NCBI RefSeq assembly: GCF_001310895.1
Contig: NZ_BAZS01000005.1
Location: forward strand, 62,001-126,000
From: Virgibacillus halodenitrificans JCM 12304
GTDB taxonomy: Bacteria; Bacillota; Bacilli; Bacillales; Amphibacillaceae
DNA length: 64,000 nt
Reading direction: 5' to 3'
Part shown: piece after piece, positions 1 through 8,183 of the stretch
Numbering within the stretch: position 1 is the first letter of the stretch
How the letters are laid out: each line of letters opens with the position of its first letter
Notes under the pieces: generated by a model
The model's input: only the letters and a program-made list of their open reading frames with translations
Database searches by the model: none
Told to the model about the DNA's origin: nothing
Made by a program: the position numbers and the translations under genes

Positions 1-48
1 CTAGATTTACTAAAAGAGCAATTGGACGGATTAGAAATACCAATTTAG
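1..48 (+). CDS. C-terminal end of an unidentified protein
   Basis: The first 15 codons are open in frame 1 and end at TAG (46-48), reading LDLLKEQLDGLEIPI. This leucine-rich, amphipathic tail looks like a protein C-terminus running in from outside the window. The fragment is too short to assign a family. Confidence 0.4.
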   Translation, partial: LDLLKEQLDGLEIPI

Positions 49-271
49 CTAAGTTCGATCCGTGTCATAACCTTTCCATGACTCCACTGGCCATTGGTAA
101 AAAGGTTAAATTAGACACACTGGAAGGAAAAAAGTCCTTTGTATGGAAGATTGGCTGAATTTCTCTACTTGTATAGAAAATTAATTTACCTTTCATCAGA
201 AGGGCTTCACTGAGCCAGTAATTCTGTGGATTTCTAAAAACGAATGGAGTGGGAAAGGAAATAGGTGTGAA
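49..271. other. Intergenic segment with possible gene fragment
   Basis: No complete gene is visible. An open stretch at 78-158 starts with ATG, encodes 26 residues ending KKSFVWKIG and stops at TGA. It has no clear ribosome binding site and may be the tail of a degraded gene. Confidence 0.3.
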
Positions 272-529
272 ATGAATACATATAGACTTTTAAATATAAT
301 TGGCTTGGGATCAATACTATCAGTAATCGTTTATTTTGTAGCTTATGCTCATGAGTACAGTAAAGAGAAAATTATTTCAGGGTTGGTATTCTACTTTGCA
401 GCAACCGTTATATATTTTTTATTTGTATTTCTTTATCACAAAAGTAAACTAGGGCAAAAGATCACTTTGTATGGTTTAAGTGCAATTGCTCTGGTTTTAA
501 TTTATCTTCTTTTAGGGCGAGGGGAATAA
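272..529 (+). CDS. Small membrane protein, three predicted TM segments
   Basis: This is an 85-residue hydrophobic protein with three predicted membrane segments at about residues 8-27, 36-56 and 63-80, joined by short charged loops (HEYSKEK, HKSKLGQK). A GGAAAGGAAATAGG purine stretch lies just before the ATG. I do not recognise the family. It stands alone and is followed by a copy of the dispersed palindrome-like element at 583-613. Confidence 0.65.
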   Translation: MNTYRLLNIIGLGSILSVIVYFVAYAHEYSKEKIISGLVFYFAATVIYFLFVFLYHKSKLGQKITLYGLSAIALVLIYLLLGRGE

Positions 530-582
530 GTTAAAATGCTTTTTACACTCATTAAAACGCAGGTGTTGGACACCAAACACTG

Positions 583-613
583 TTCCAGAATCGGGTCATT
601 TAACGGAATAAGC
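583..613 (+). repeat. Dispersed intergenic element, copy 1 (degenerate)
   Basis: The sequence reads TTCCAGAATCGGGTCATT, then TAACGGAATAAGC. It matches the element that is denser at 50-56 kb (GAATMGGGCGC ... GAATAA). It sits between two unrelated genes. Confidence 0.5.
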
Positions 614-685
614 AGGAGTACCAAAAGGTTAAGTAGAATTTAACTGATGAGCCTTAGCTTGAAAATTATAAAGGGGGATTTAATT

Positions 686-1201
686 GTGAATTCAAATGTA
701 AATGAGGTATTTCAGTCTTTAGAATCAAATGATGTCCAATCATTACAAAAGAGCCTGACCTCCGACCCGTCTTTAGCAAATGCAGAAAATGAACAGGGAT
801 TGACTCCTCTAGGTTTTGCAGCACATTTAGGTAATAAGGATGCTGTAAAAACACTTTTAGATTTCCATGCAGATATTAATGCGGTTTCTCATTCTAAAGT
901 AGAGTATATTCCTTCAAATACAGCACTTCATGCTGCCATCGCAGGTTCGCGAAATTTAGAGGTTATTGAACTTCTTTTAGGAAATGAAGCCCCAACAAAT
1001 ATATTTGATAGCAATGGTCATACAGCTTTGCATACTGCTGCATTCCATGATGATAATACACAATTAATTAATCTACTGATTAAACATGGGGCTTCTGTTG
1101 ATGCAAAGGTTGATGGAGGGAAAACTGCAATGGAATTGGCAATAGAGCAGGGGAATAACCAAGTGGCAGAGCAATTAAAACAGTTTGTCGGTTCTAAATA
1201 A
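686..1201 (+). CDS. Ankyrin repeat protein
   Basis: This 171-residue cytosolic protein consists of ankyrin repeats, helix-loop-helix units that bind other proteins. Visible units include TPLGFAAHLGNKDAVKTLL, NTALHAAIAGSRNLEVIELL and HTALHTAAFHDDNTQLINLL, then a final unit ending AMELAIEQGNNQVAEQL. The GTG at 686 is preferred because AAAGGGGG lies 8 bases upstream; an upstream ATG at 647 has no such site. No partner gene is adjacent and the binding partner is unknown. Confidence 0.85.
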   Translation: MNSNVNEVFQSLESNDVQSLQKSLTSDPSLANAENEQGLTPLGFAAHLGNKDAVKTLLDFHADINAVSHSKVEYIPSNTALHAAIAGSRNLEVIELLLGNEAPTNIFDSNGHTALHTAAFHDDNTQLINLLIKHGASVDAKVDGGKTAMELAIEQGNNQVAEQLKQFVGSK

Positions 1202-1212
1202 CAAAAATTGTC

Positions 1213-1243
1213 TTCCAGAATTGGACGCCTTAACGGAATAACA
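1213..1243 (+). repeat. Dispersed intergenic element, copy 2 (degenerate)
   Basis: It reads TTCCAGAATTGGACGCCTTAA followed by CGGAATAAC directly after the ankyrin gene. It shares both halves with copy 1. Confidence 0.5.
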
Positions 1244-1379
1244 AAGTGTCTTGTTTTTTCGTTATACGCATTTTATAGCATAAAAAATCATCTCAATAAT
1301 AGGATGCTTTCCATGAATGAGAAGCCCTTTGTTAAGCAAGTGGATTTAATTGAAAAATGAAATAACGAAGATGAAAGTG

Positions 1380-1407
1380 TGTACAAACGGTGAATTCGTG
1401 GTATACT
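1380..1407 (+). promoter_or_regulatory. Promoter of candidate antitoxin RNA
   Basis: A TGTACA (-35) at 1380-1385, a 16-base spacer and TATACT (-10) at 1402-1407 point rightward toward the toxin gene's 3' end. Start of transcription would be near 1414. Confidence 0.5.
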
Positions 1408-1413
1408 GAACAT

Positions 1414-1570
1414 AGAAAGATTATTGATGCATACACTAGTAAAGACCGTTCCATACTGAAACATGGAACGGTCATAATAGACCGAACCCCATCAAGAGGG
1501 GTTAGGCGCATTCAGGAAAGTAATCCCTCAAAGGCCGTGCAAACCACATGAGGGATTATTTTTTATTTTT
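1414..1570 (+). ncRNA. Candidate antisense antitoxin RNA, locus A
   Basis: A roughly 150-base RNA from the promoter at 1380-1407 would contain a strong hairpin (GACCGTTCCAT at 1444-1454 with ATGGAACGGTC at 1463-1473). It would end at a hairpin formed by AATCCCTCA (1522-1530) and TGAGGGATT (1549-1557), followed by a T-rich tract. That terminator overlaps the last codon of the opposite-strand toxin gene, so the RNA would pair with the toxin mRNA 3' region. This convergent layout matches txpA/ratA-type type I systems. The RNA itself is inferred. Confidence 0.5.
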
Positions 1571-1639
1571 ATCGGACATGATAAACGCATTTAACATGCC
1601 AAATGAAACCATCAGCATTAGAACGCTTATTATATCCAT
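1556..1639 (-). CDS. Putative holin-like type I toxin, locus A
   Basis: This 27-residue peptide has one hydrophobic helix (ISVLMLMVSFGMFNAFIM) and a charged tail SDKNKK, the pattern of Bacillus holin-like toxins (Hol_Tox/TxpA-like), which insert in the membrane. The start ATG (1639-1637) has a strong GGGGGGTGG site upstream. A - strand promoter (TTGAGT, 18-base spacer, TATAAG) lies near 1690-1720. The opposite-strand RNA at 1414-1570 is the probable antitoxin. A related gene is at 10802. Confidence 0.7.
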   Translation of the reverse strand: MDIISVLMLMVSFGMLNAFIMSDKNKK

Positions 1640-1832
1640 AGGCGCCACCCCCCTTCTTGGAAATTCCGCTTTTGGATTGTGCTACTTATATCCCTCTTTG
1701 AAATGCTAACTCAATGGAAGAAAGTTAAGAAATCACAGTCATAGTCGAGTTATATCATATTAATTTAACTGGCCTTTTTTAATAAGAAAGCGTGTTGATA
1801 TTATATAACACCTTAATAAGGAGGTATGTTAC

Positions 1833-1995
1833 ATGAGCACGAAAGAAGAAGTAATTAAACTAATTAAGGATTTACCGGAGAATGTAACCATCGATGATAT
1901 TATGCAGGAGCAAAAAAATAGATAAAGGTATTAAAGAGCTGAATGCTGAAAAATTTGTTTCTCATGAAGTAGTTAAGGAGAAATTAGGTAAATAG
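1833..1995 (+). pseudogene. Broken antitoxin-like gene (type II TA remnant)
   Basis: Starting at ATG after AAGGAGG, the frame reads MSTKEEVIKLIKDLPENVTI and then DDIMQEQKNR before a stop. A second frame continues with KIDKGIKELNAEKF and VSHEVVKEKLGK. Together these resemble the small antitoxins of Bacillus RelE/ParE pairs, which normally run about 70 residues. Relative to that pattern there is one extra A in the run of seven A and a few codons are missing. A bit of toxin-like sequence (LKWAESDEK) follows at 2001-2042 and then stops. Confidence 0.5.
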
Positions 1996-2000
1996 CTGAA

Positions 2001-2042
2001 TTAAAGTGGGCAGAATCTGATGAAAAACATTCACAATGCTAG
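2001..2042 (+). pseudogene. Possible RelE/ParE toxin remnant
   Basis: Thirteen codons encode LKWAESDEKHSQC and then stop. Many RelE/ParE toxins begin with a similar IKWSESA-type strand, and the position just after the antitoxin-like gene fits. The rest of the toxin is missing. This rests on a very short match. Confidence 0.25.
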
Positions 2043-2220
2043 GAACTTTAAAGATATAAACCAATAAACATCAGGGCTTTGAATTAGCGCTATGATGTAT
2101 TTTTAAAAAAATTAATAGATTTGAGAGGCAATACACTTTAACAGTCTGACTCGATCTCGGAAGGTAGACAAAAGGTTGCGTCCGTTTTCAAAATGGCAGT
2201 GACTCAGCAAGGGGGCTAGT

Positions 2221-2661
2221 ATGAAATATAAACACTTATTATTTTTAATAGCGTCATATATTTTGGCTTTTTCAGTAAATTTAATGCCTTCGATAATGCA
2301 TCCAGACTTGAAGGTGGATGGTTTCAATTTGCTGGTAACTTTATTGTTTATGTTCTTATTACTTTTGTACTCCAGAAGAGGAAGTAAGAAATTGAAGGTG
2401 TTTGCAGTATTAGGAGTCATTTCAGGTATTCTTGTATTCTTCATTACAACATTTGAACACGCTATGTTTGATAATATCATTTTAGATTCAATAGCATCAT
2501 TGCAGTATCCTTTTTACTTGATTTTTATCACGCCAGTGTTTGGAGGAAATATATTATTCGACCTAAGTTACGGGTCATACTCCTTGTTAATGTCATTGTT
2601 TTATGGAATTATTTTCGGTTTAACAATTTATTTTAAAAAGAAGGATGAAATAGCCGTTTAA
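2221..2661 (+). CDS. Membrane protein, four predicted TM segments
   Basis: This is a 146-residue integral membrane protein. Hydrophobic helices lie at about residues 5-22, 32-50, 60-82 and 115-137, with a basic loop SRRGSKKLK after the second and a lysine-rich C-terminus (FKKKDEIAV). The ATG follows AAGGGGGCTAGT. It is single and followed by a degenerate repeat copy at 2701. I cannot name a family. Confidence 0.7.
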   Translation: MKYKHLLFLIASYILAFSVNLMPSIMHPDLKVDGFNLLVTLLFMFLLLLYSRRGSKKLKVFAVLGVISGILVFFITTFEHAMFDNIILDSIASLQYPFYLIFITPVFGGNILFDLSYGSYSLLMSLFYGIIFGLTIYFKKKDEIAV

Positions 2662-2700
2662 TTCCACAAAAATAAACGGGTGATTTAGTTAAGAGCATAT

Positions 2701-2731
2701 TTCAGAATAGGACGCACTACTTAAACCAATG
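2701..2731 (+). repeat. Dispersed intergenic element, copy 3 (degenerate)
   Basis: It reads TTCAGAATAGGACGCACTAC, then TTAAACCAATG, downstream of the membrane protein gene. Confidence 0.4.
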
Positions 2732-2873
2732 TTTCCTTCAATATAGTACCAGAAAAAAATGATAACTAAAATTTATCTATTTATATTGGAAAATAGTATT
2801 TCTAATTATAGTTACTTCCAGGTATAATTTAAGTAGACAGAAAAATGGGAAATTTCGAGAGGGTGGATGCGAC

Positions 2874-3650
2874 ATGAGGATGGACTTTCATAACCAACAG
2901 AATCGTCTAACTTATACCACACGGGAAGCTAACAAATCATGGATTGAAACAATAAGCAAACTTATATCCATTAACGATATCTCAAAGGCTGCAGATATTG
3001 GATGTGGTGGAGGAATTTATTCGAAGGCAATGGCGGACGTCGGTGTAACCTCTGTTACTGGTGTTGATTTTTCTGAGGCGATGCTTGAAGGGGCTAAAGA
3101 ATATTGTGAGGGATACGAAAACATTTCACTCCGGTATGGAAACGCTCTAGAAACAGGATTGGATGATAATAGTTATGATTTAGTTCTTGAGAGAGCATTA
3201 ATACATCATATTAAAGATTTACAACCGTGTTTTGAAGAAGCATATAGGATTTTACAAAATGATGGGATTTATATTATTCAAGATCGTACTCCTGAAGATT
3301 GTTTACTAGAAGGTGATGAGAACCATATCAGAGGGTATTTCTTTGAACTTTTCCCACAACTAATTGAAAAGGAGACTAAACGTAGATTTCATAGTCAATT
3401 TGTAATTAACACACTTAAGGCAGCAGGATTTAAACATATCAAAGAAGAAAAGTTTTGGGAAGTAAGAAAAGTGTATGAAAATAAAGAGCAGTTATTTAAA
3501 GATTTGAGTGAACGAACAGGAAGAAGCATTTTGCATGAGTTAGACGATGAAGAACTGAAATCGTTAATAGCTCATATTGATAAATCAATATCAACAGATC
3601 AAGATTTAATTGAAAAAGACAGGTGGACAATTTGGAAAGCAGTGAAATAG
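2874..3650 (+). CDS. Class I SAM-dependent methyltransferase
   Basis: This 258-residue soluble enzyme has a Rossmann-type methyltransferase core. Motif I is ADIGCGGGIYSKAM (about residues 40-53), the acidic residue after strand 2 is in TGVDFSEAM, and motif IV-like YDLVLERALIHHI is near residue 104. The substrate is not indicated; the fold is that of ubiquinone/menaquinone-type methyltransferases (Methyltransf_11/25). It is single, between unrelated genes. A second ATG two codons in is also possible as the start. Confidence 0.85.
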   Translation: MRMDFHNQQNRLTYTTREANKSWIETISKLISINDISKAADIGCGGGIYSKAMADVGVTSVTGVDFSEAMLEGAKEYCEGYENISLRYGNALETGLDDNSYDLVLERALIHHIKDLQPCFEEAYRILQNDGIYIIQDRTPEDCLLEGDENHIRGYFFELFPQLIEKETKRRFHSQFVINTLKAAGFKHIKEEKFWEVRKVYENKEQLFKDLSERTGRSILHELDDEELKSLIAHIDKSISTDQDLIEKDRWTIWKAVK

Positions 3651-3755
3651 TTAGTAGCTTTTAGCCAAAGTGGGATGGAATGAAGTAATAGCGTAATAAT
3701 CGACTGAAAATTATATAATTTGATAAAGAAAATCATGAAGGATTAGGTGTTTTTA

Positions 3756-4274
3756 TTGAAAAAGACAACTCCTAAAAGAATCCATATAATTGGTTCTGTT
3801 GGAAGTGGTAAAACAACTTTAGCAAAGGAATTATCTTTTAAATTCGATATCCCATATTATGAATTAGATAATGTAGTTTGGAAAAGGCATAGTTCTGGAG
3901 ATATAAGAAGGACTGAACAAGAGAGAGAAAGGTATTTAAATAATATATTACAATCCGACAGTTGGATCCTAGAAGGAGTTCATCAAGAGGATTGGGTTAG
4001 CAATTGTTTTCAAAGTGCTGATTTGATTATCTTTTTGGATACAAAATACTCTATTAGAATATACCGGATTATTAAGAGATTCTTTAAACAAAAACCTCGA
4101 TTGGAGAAGTCAAATTACCAACCAACAGTACATATATTCTTTAAAATGTTTAGATGGAATCGTCATTTTGAGGAAGTAGGAAAGGTTAATTTTTTTAATA
4201 AATATGGCATACATAAAAATAAAATAGAAATTCTTAACAGCACAACAAACAGTGTTAAGAAATACTTCAATTAA
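3756..4274 (+). CDS. P-loop kinase-like protein (FlaR/topology modulation type)
   Basis: This 172-residue protein has an N-terminal Walker A GSVGSGKTTLAKEL, then YYELDNVVW, which matches small P-loop proteins annotated as adenylate-kinase-like or DNA topology modulation (FlaR-related). SWILEGVHQEDW and LIIFLDT follow the usual order of this family. The acceptor substrate is unknown. TTG at 3756 sits 6 bases after AGGTG; GTG at 3747 is an alternative start. Confidence 0.75.
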   Translation: MKKTTPKRIHIIGSVGSGKTTLAKELSFKFDIPYYELDNVVWKRHSSGDIRRTEQERERYLNNILQSDSWILEGVHQEDWVSNCFQSADLIIFLDTKYSIRIYRIIKRFFKQKPRLEKSNYQPTVHIFFKMFRWNRHFEEVGKVNFFNKYGIHKNKIEILNSTTNSVKKYFN

Positions 4275-4282
4275 AGAGCACT

Positions 4283-4324
4283 TTCGGAATCGGTCGCAGT
4301 TTTTGAATAAGGGCAGTGCGCAAT
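4283..4324 (+). repeat. Dispersed intergenic element, copy 4
   Basis: It reads TTCGGAATCGGTCGCAG, then TTTTTGAATAAGGGCAGTGCGC. The GTCGC and GCGC parts recall the arms of the GGGCGC palindrome seen at 50-56 kb. Confidence 0.45.
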
Positions 4325-4399
4325 TGAACTGGATTGTCACATATAATCATCTTTTAGGTGACGCTGTAAAAAGTCTAAAATAACTTGGTAGGTGAATGT

Positions 4400-4870
4400 A
4401 TGAAAGTTAGTCTTGTTAAAGGAACAGAAAATGATGCAGAAGCTATTTTTGATATACAAGTAAAGGCATTTACACCCTTGTTAGAGAAGTACAATGATTA
4501 TGATGTAAATCCTGCAAAAGAAACTATTGATAGAGTAGTAGAGAGAATAAATAGACCTAATGGAGGTTTTTACAAGATATTAGTTGGCAGTGAAATTGTT
4601 GGTGCTATGTGCATCTTTTGGGAAGAGAATGTACGGTTTTGGATTAGCCCAATGTTTATTTTACCTTCTTATCAAGGTAAGGGAATAGCTCAGAAGGCAA
4701 TGATTTTAATGGAAAAAATGTTCCCTGAAGCCACCAGTTGGGAATTATCTACAATATTAGAAGAAGCTCGAAATTGTTACCTTTATGAAAAAATGGGATA
4801 TAGCCAAACAGGAGTACGCAGAATTATAAATGATAATACGACGCTTGTTTTTTATAAAAAATCTTGTTAA
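4400..4870 (+). CDS. GNAT family N-acetyltransferase
   Basis: This 156-residue protein carries the acetyl-CoA binding core of the GNAT fold: MFILPSYQGKGIAQKAM (motif A, Q/RxxGxG/A) at about residues 86-102, followed by the C-terminal YLYEKMGYSQTG strand. It would transfer an acetyl group from acetyl-CoA to an amine; the substrate is not deducible. The ATG at 4400 follows GGTAGGTGA, so the longer frame from 4385 is not needed. It is one of seven GNAT genes in the window. Confidence 0.85.
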   Translation: MKVSLVKGTENDAEAIFDIQVKAFTPLLEKYNDYDVNPAKETIDRVVERINRPNGGFYKILVGSEIVGAMCIFWEENVRFWISPMFILPSYQGKGIAQKAMILMEKMFPEATSWELSTILEEARNCYLYEKMGYSQTGVRRIINDNTTLVFYKKSC

Positions 4871-4940
4871 GCGAACGAGTACTTCATTATTAAAAGCAAT
4901 GTTCATCAGGTTGGTTATATGCTAAAGGGGGGATTTTTAA

Positions 4941-5393
4941 GTGGATTATGTAGGTGAGATAAGAAAACTGGTTGGTCACAGACCTTTAATATTAACTGGT
5001 TCGGTGGTTCTTATTTTAAACGAAAACAATGAGTTATTATTACAGCATAGAACTGATGGGGGATGGGGATTGCCAGGAGGATTAATGGAATTAGGAGAAA
5101 GCTTAGAAGATACTGCGAGAAGAGAAGTAAAAGAAGAGACAAACCTTGAGATTGACGAGCTTAAATTGTTAGGAGTATTTTCTGGTGAAGACTACTACTT
5201 TAAGGTTTCTAATGGTGATGAATTATATTCTGTAACTGCTGTTTATGTAACAAGAAATATAAAAGTTAAGATTGAATATGATCCAACTGAATCATACGAC
5301 GTGCAGTACTTTGGTATTAAGAATTTACCTGAGGGATTAACTAAAGAATATCGTAGCTACATAGATCCTTTCATTGAAGAATTATGTAAATAG
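4941..5393 (+). CDS. Nudix hydrolase
   Basis: This 150-residue protein has a full Nudix box: GGLMELGESLEDTARREV then KEETNLEI, giving the Mg-binding REVKEE helix. The usual G after EE is N here, which is tolerated. Nudix enzymes hydrolyse nucleoside diphosphates linked to another group; the substrate cannot be read from sequence. GTG start follows AAAGGGGGG. It is single, near a second Nudix gene at 6117. Confidence 0.88.
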   Translation: MDYVGEIRKLVGHRPLILTGSVVLILNENNELLLQHRTDGGWGLPGGLMELGESLEDTARREVKEETNLEIDELKLLGVFSGEDYYFKVSNGDELYSVTAVYVTRNIKVKIEYDPTESYDVQYFGIKNLPEGLTKEYRSYIDPFIEELCK

Positions 5394-5558
5394 CTTAGAT
5401 TTACATTATCTCCACAGATAGATAATTAGGCTTTAGAAGATACTTCTCAATATATATTTCCAAACTTTCATAAAAGGACGATAATCCGTAATAAGAATTT
5501 TAGTCAATATTTAAAAAAGGGTAAAGAGCCATATTGTGCATTGCAAGGGGGCTTATAA

Positions 5559-6011
5559 ATGAGGGGAATTACTGTTGTCGTTGTTATCTTATTGTCAGTT
5601 TTTATATTTAGTAGCTGCAATAATGGATTATCTGGGAGCAAGCCACCTGTGGTCTCTATAAAGATTGATAATAAAGAATATGATACCAGACTAGGTACAT
5701 ATTGTTGGAATGGGAACTGTGTGGATACCGTTGGACCAGTAGAGCTATTGAATGATAAAGCCCCTGTACAAGTACAAGCTGGTGAGCAAATCAAATTGAA
5801 CATGGAGTACACACCAAAACCTAATGAAATTTATCTTTCACAGATGAAAAATGTTGGTGAGAAGGAAATTAAATTAAAGCATAATCAGTTTAAAGCGCCT
5901 GATAAAAAAGGTACTTATTTTTATGTGTATAGTGTTAGGTGGCTGGATGAAGAAAATGAAAATTTATCTCACGGTGATGCTTTCTATGCTTTTGCCATAG
6001 AAGTTCAATAA
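5559..6011 (+). CDS. Lipoprotein of unknown function
   Basis: This 150-residue protein has a signal peptide with lipobox FSSC, so Cys at about residue 20 would be lipidated and the protein held on the outer face of the membrane. The mature part contains a CWNGNC pair that could form a disulfide, and is beta-rich. It has its own AAGGGGG site. I do not recognise the domain. It lies between two Nudix genes with no sign of an operon. Confidence 0.75.
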   Translation: MRGITVVVVILLSVFIFSSCNNGLSGSKPPVVSIKIDNKEYDTRLGTYCWNGNCVDTVGPVELLNDKAPVQVQAGEQIKLNMEYTPKPNEIYLSQMKNVGEKEIKLKHNQFKAPDKKGTYFYVYSVRWLDEENENLSHGDAFYAFAIEVQ

Positions 6012-6116
6012 CAGAGTGTGAGTAGGTACATTTGAGAAGATAGTCATAAGAAGTAAAGATAAATCAATAGGTAAAAGAGAATTTAATATAGAAATAAAGT
6101 AGGGAGTACTTTTTAG

Positions 6117-6623
6117 ATGGGTATGTCTGATTATTATAAAAACCTTCGAGAAAAGGTAGGAAATGAATTATTACTTATGCCTAGTGTTGCAGGAGTTGTT
6201 CGAAATGTTAAAGGAGAAATTTTATTTCAGAACAAAGGAACCGGGGAGAAGTGGAGTCTTCCAGCTGGAGGGATAGAAGTTGGAGAGGTACCAGCAGAAG
6301 CCATTGCTCGTGAAGTTTGGGGAGAGACAGGTCTGATTGTTGTTCCTAAGAAATTATTAGGAGTATTTGGAGGCAAGGATTTTCGATATGAATATCCTAA
6401 CGGTCATCTAGTAGAATATAATACCTATGTTTTTGAGTGTGAAATAAAAAGCGGTCTTCAAAACCCAATAGATAGAGAAACTACTGAATTGCGTTATTTT
6501 AGTTTAGAAGACATGCCTGAACTAGCCTTGCCGTACCCAAAATCGCTATTCTTGCCAGACGAAAATAAGGAAGTATATTTTCAGTGGGACGAGAAGTGGT
6601 TAGATAATTTTTCGCTGTATTAA
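6117..6623 (+). CDS. Nudix hydrolase with altered catalytic box
   Basis: This 168-residue Nudix-fold protein starts MGMSDYYKNLREKVG and contains GGIEVGEVPAEAIAREV then WGETGL. The box should read REVxEExG. Here the first E of the EE pair is G (codon GGA instead of GAA), and this glutamate normally helps bind metal. The fold looks intact, but activity may be reduced or lost. N-terminal and C-terminal parts match Nudix proteins of Bacilli. It is single, downstream of the lipoprotein. Confidence 0.85.
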   Translation: MGMSDYYKNLREKVGNELLLMPSVAGVVRNVKGEILFQNKGTGEKWSLPAGGIEVGEVPAEAIAREVWGETGLIVVPKKLLGVFGGKDFRYEYPNGHLVEYNTYVFECEIKSGLQNPIDRETTELRYFSLEDMPELALPYPKSLFLPDENKEVYFQWDEKWLDNFSLY

Positions 6624-6816
6624 CTATGCTGGCTTATACTACTAACAGACGATTATACGGAAAAACTAATTGGCAAATTTTAATAAAGCTGTCGAGAACG
6701 GAATAAATGGTTTTAAGCTTAGGACATATTATTAACAATCGTACGCAATTGACGAAAAGTTACTAGTTCTTCAATTATTATTCCAAGGGACATTGCTGTG
6801 CAGGGAGGAATTAAAA

Positions 6817-7404
6817 ATAAGGAAATATTTTATAATGCTTGTACTAATGCTTGTCTTACCTATTGCAGGCTGTAGTACCTCAGATAAGATTGATAGTAAA
6901 GAATTAGAAAAAATTGAAGTGAAAAAGACAAAGGATGAAACCGTTCAAGATGACTTTCTCTTCCGGTTGGTGAGCAAAAAGGACCAGTATAAAAAAGGGG
7001 AAGAGGTTATATTGTACGGCGAAATTGTATATAAAGGCGATAAAAAAGAAGTTAATATTAACCATGCTTCCTCTGCTATCTTTTTTAATATACGAGAAGA
7101 AACAAGAGGATACGAAATAGGTTATGCTGTAAAAGATATCGGATTAACTACAACACTTTATAGATTAGGGAGCCCTTATCAAAAACAATATACAAAAAAT
7201 ATTGGTTACAACCCAGAAAATGAGACACAGGATTACGAGCAATTTACGGATGATTTTTTAAAGAATGATGGTTTTCCTCCTGGCTATTACAAAGTAAAAG
7301 GGCATACGGACTTTTCTTTATCGTCTGAAGGAGAACTGGAACAGAAGAAATTTAATATGGAAGCAGCAATGACTTTAAAGTTGTTGAGTAGAATGACAAG
7401 ATAA
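6817..7404 (+). CDS. Lipoprotein with ATA start
   Basis: The reading frame gives a signal peptide RKYFIMLVLMLVLPIAGCST, with lipobox IAGC. The best ribosome site (GGGAGG at 6803-6808) is 8 bases from ATA at 6817, where ATG would be expected; the only canonical upstream starts (TTG 6793, CTG 6796) lie before that site. From ATA the protein is 195 residues. The mature part (about residues 45-190) resembles extracellular Ig-like lipoprotein domains but I cannot name it. Translation may be weak. Confidence 0.6.
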   Translation: MRKYFIMLVLMLVLPIAGCSTSDKIDSKELEKIEVKKTKDETVQDDFLFRLVSKKDQYKKGEEVILYGEIVYKGDKKEVNINHASSAIFFNIREETRGYEIGYAVKDIGLTTTLYRLGSPYQKQYTKNIGYNPENETQDYEQFTDDFLKNDGFPPGYYKVKGHTDFSLSSEGELEQKKFNMEAAMTLKLLSRMTR

Positions 7405-7531
7405 ATCTAGGTTACCTTCTGTGGGGAAATATCTCACGGATCTATAAAACTATAGTTGGTTAATATCCGTATACTGCCACCGGAAGTACTGAAATCTCTG
7501 GGATTACGGGTTAAACGGAAAGAGGAACATT

Positions 7532-7969
7532 ATGATAAGAGAATATAAGGATACCGATATTGATACATTGGTGGACATCTGGTACAAAGGTTCATTACAG
7601 GCACACGATTTTATTGATTCTGCTTATTGGGAATCTCAAATTAAAGAGATGAAGGATAAATATATTCCAATGTCAGAAACATATGTCATAACTGAGCAAA
7701 CAAAAATAATAGGTTTTGTTTCAATGGTAGAGGATTATTTGGCAGCACTATTTATTGATGTTGCATATCAAAATAATGGTGCTGGAAAAGAGTTATTGAA
7801 ATTTGTAAAGAGACAAAGAAATGAAATTCAGTTAAAAGTCTACAAAGAAAATTTCTCAGCAGTACGTTTTTACGAAAAGAATGAATTTATTATAAAAAAA
7901 GAATTAACAGATGAGCCAACGAATAAACAAGAGTATTTAATGGGATGGACTAAAGACACAAACAACTAG
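7532..7969 (+). CDS. GNAT family N-acetyltransferase (YjaB-like)
   Basis: This 145-residue protein has the order of YjaB-type acetyltransferases: DIDTLVDIWYKGSLQAHDFI at the N-terminus, AALFIDVAYQNNGAGKELL as the acetyl-CoA loop, and NFSAVRFYEKNEFI near the C-terminus. The GxGxG-type loop reads QNNGAGKEL. Substrate unknown. Start ATG has an AGAGGAAC site. Confidence 0.85.
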   Translation: MIREYKDTDIDTLVDIWYKGSLQAHDFIDSAYWESQIKEMKDKYIPMSETYVITEQTKIIGFVSMVEDYLAALFIDVAYQNNGAGKELLKFVKRQRNEIQLKVYKENFSAVRFYEKNEFIIKKELTDEPTNKQEYLMGWTKDTNN

Positions 7970-8183
7970 AAAGCATCTGGTGAAAATTAATGAAAGATTG
8001 AAAGATAATAAGAAATACATTAGCTGAAAACGCAGAGCATAGCATACATACTAATAATCCGGTTGTTTGAATAATGTAATTTTATCTTTAGTTACCTGAA
8101 AATGAATAAAGATGCACTCTTTATTGGATGCAAGGAATTTTTATGGATTGCATTAATAGACGAAAATGTTAATGGGGGTATAT

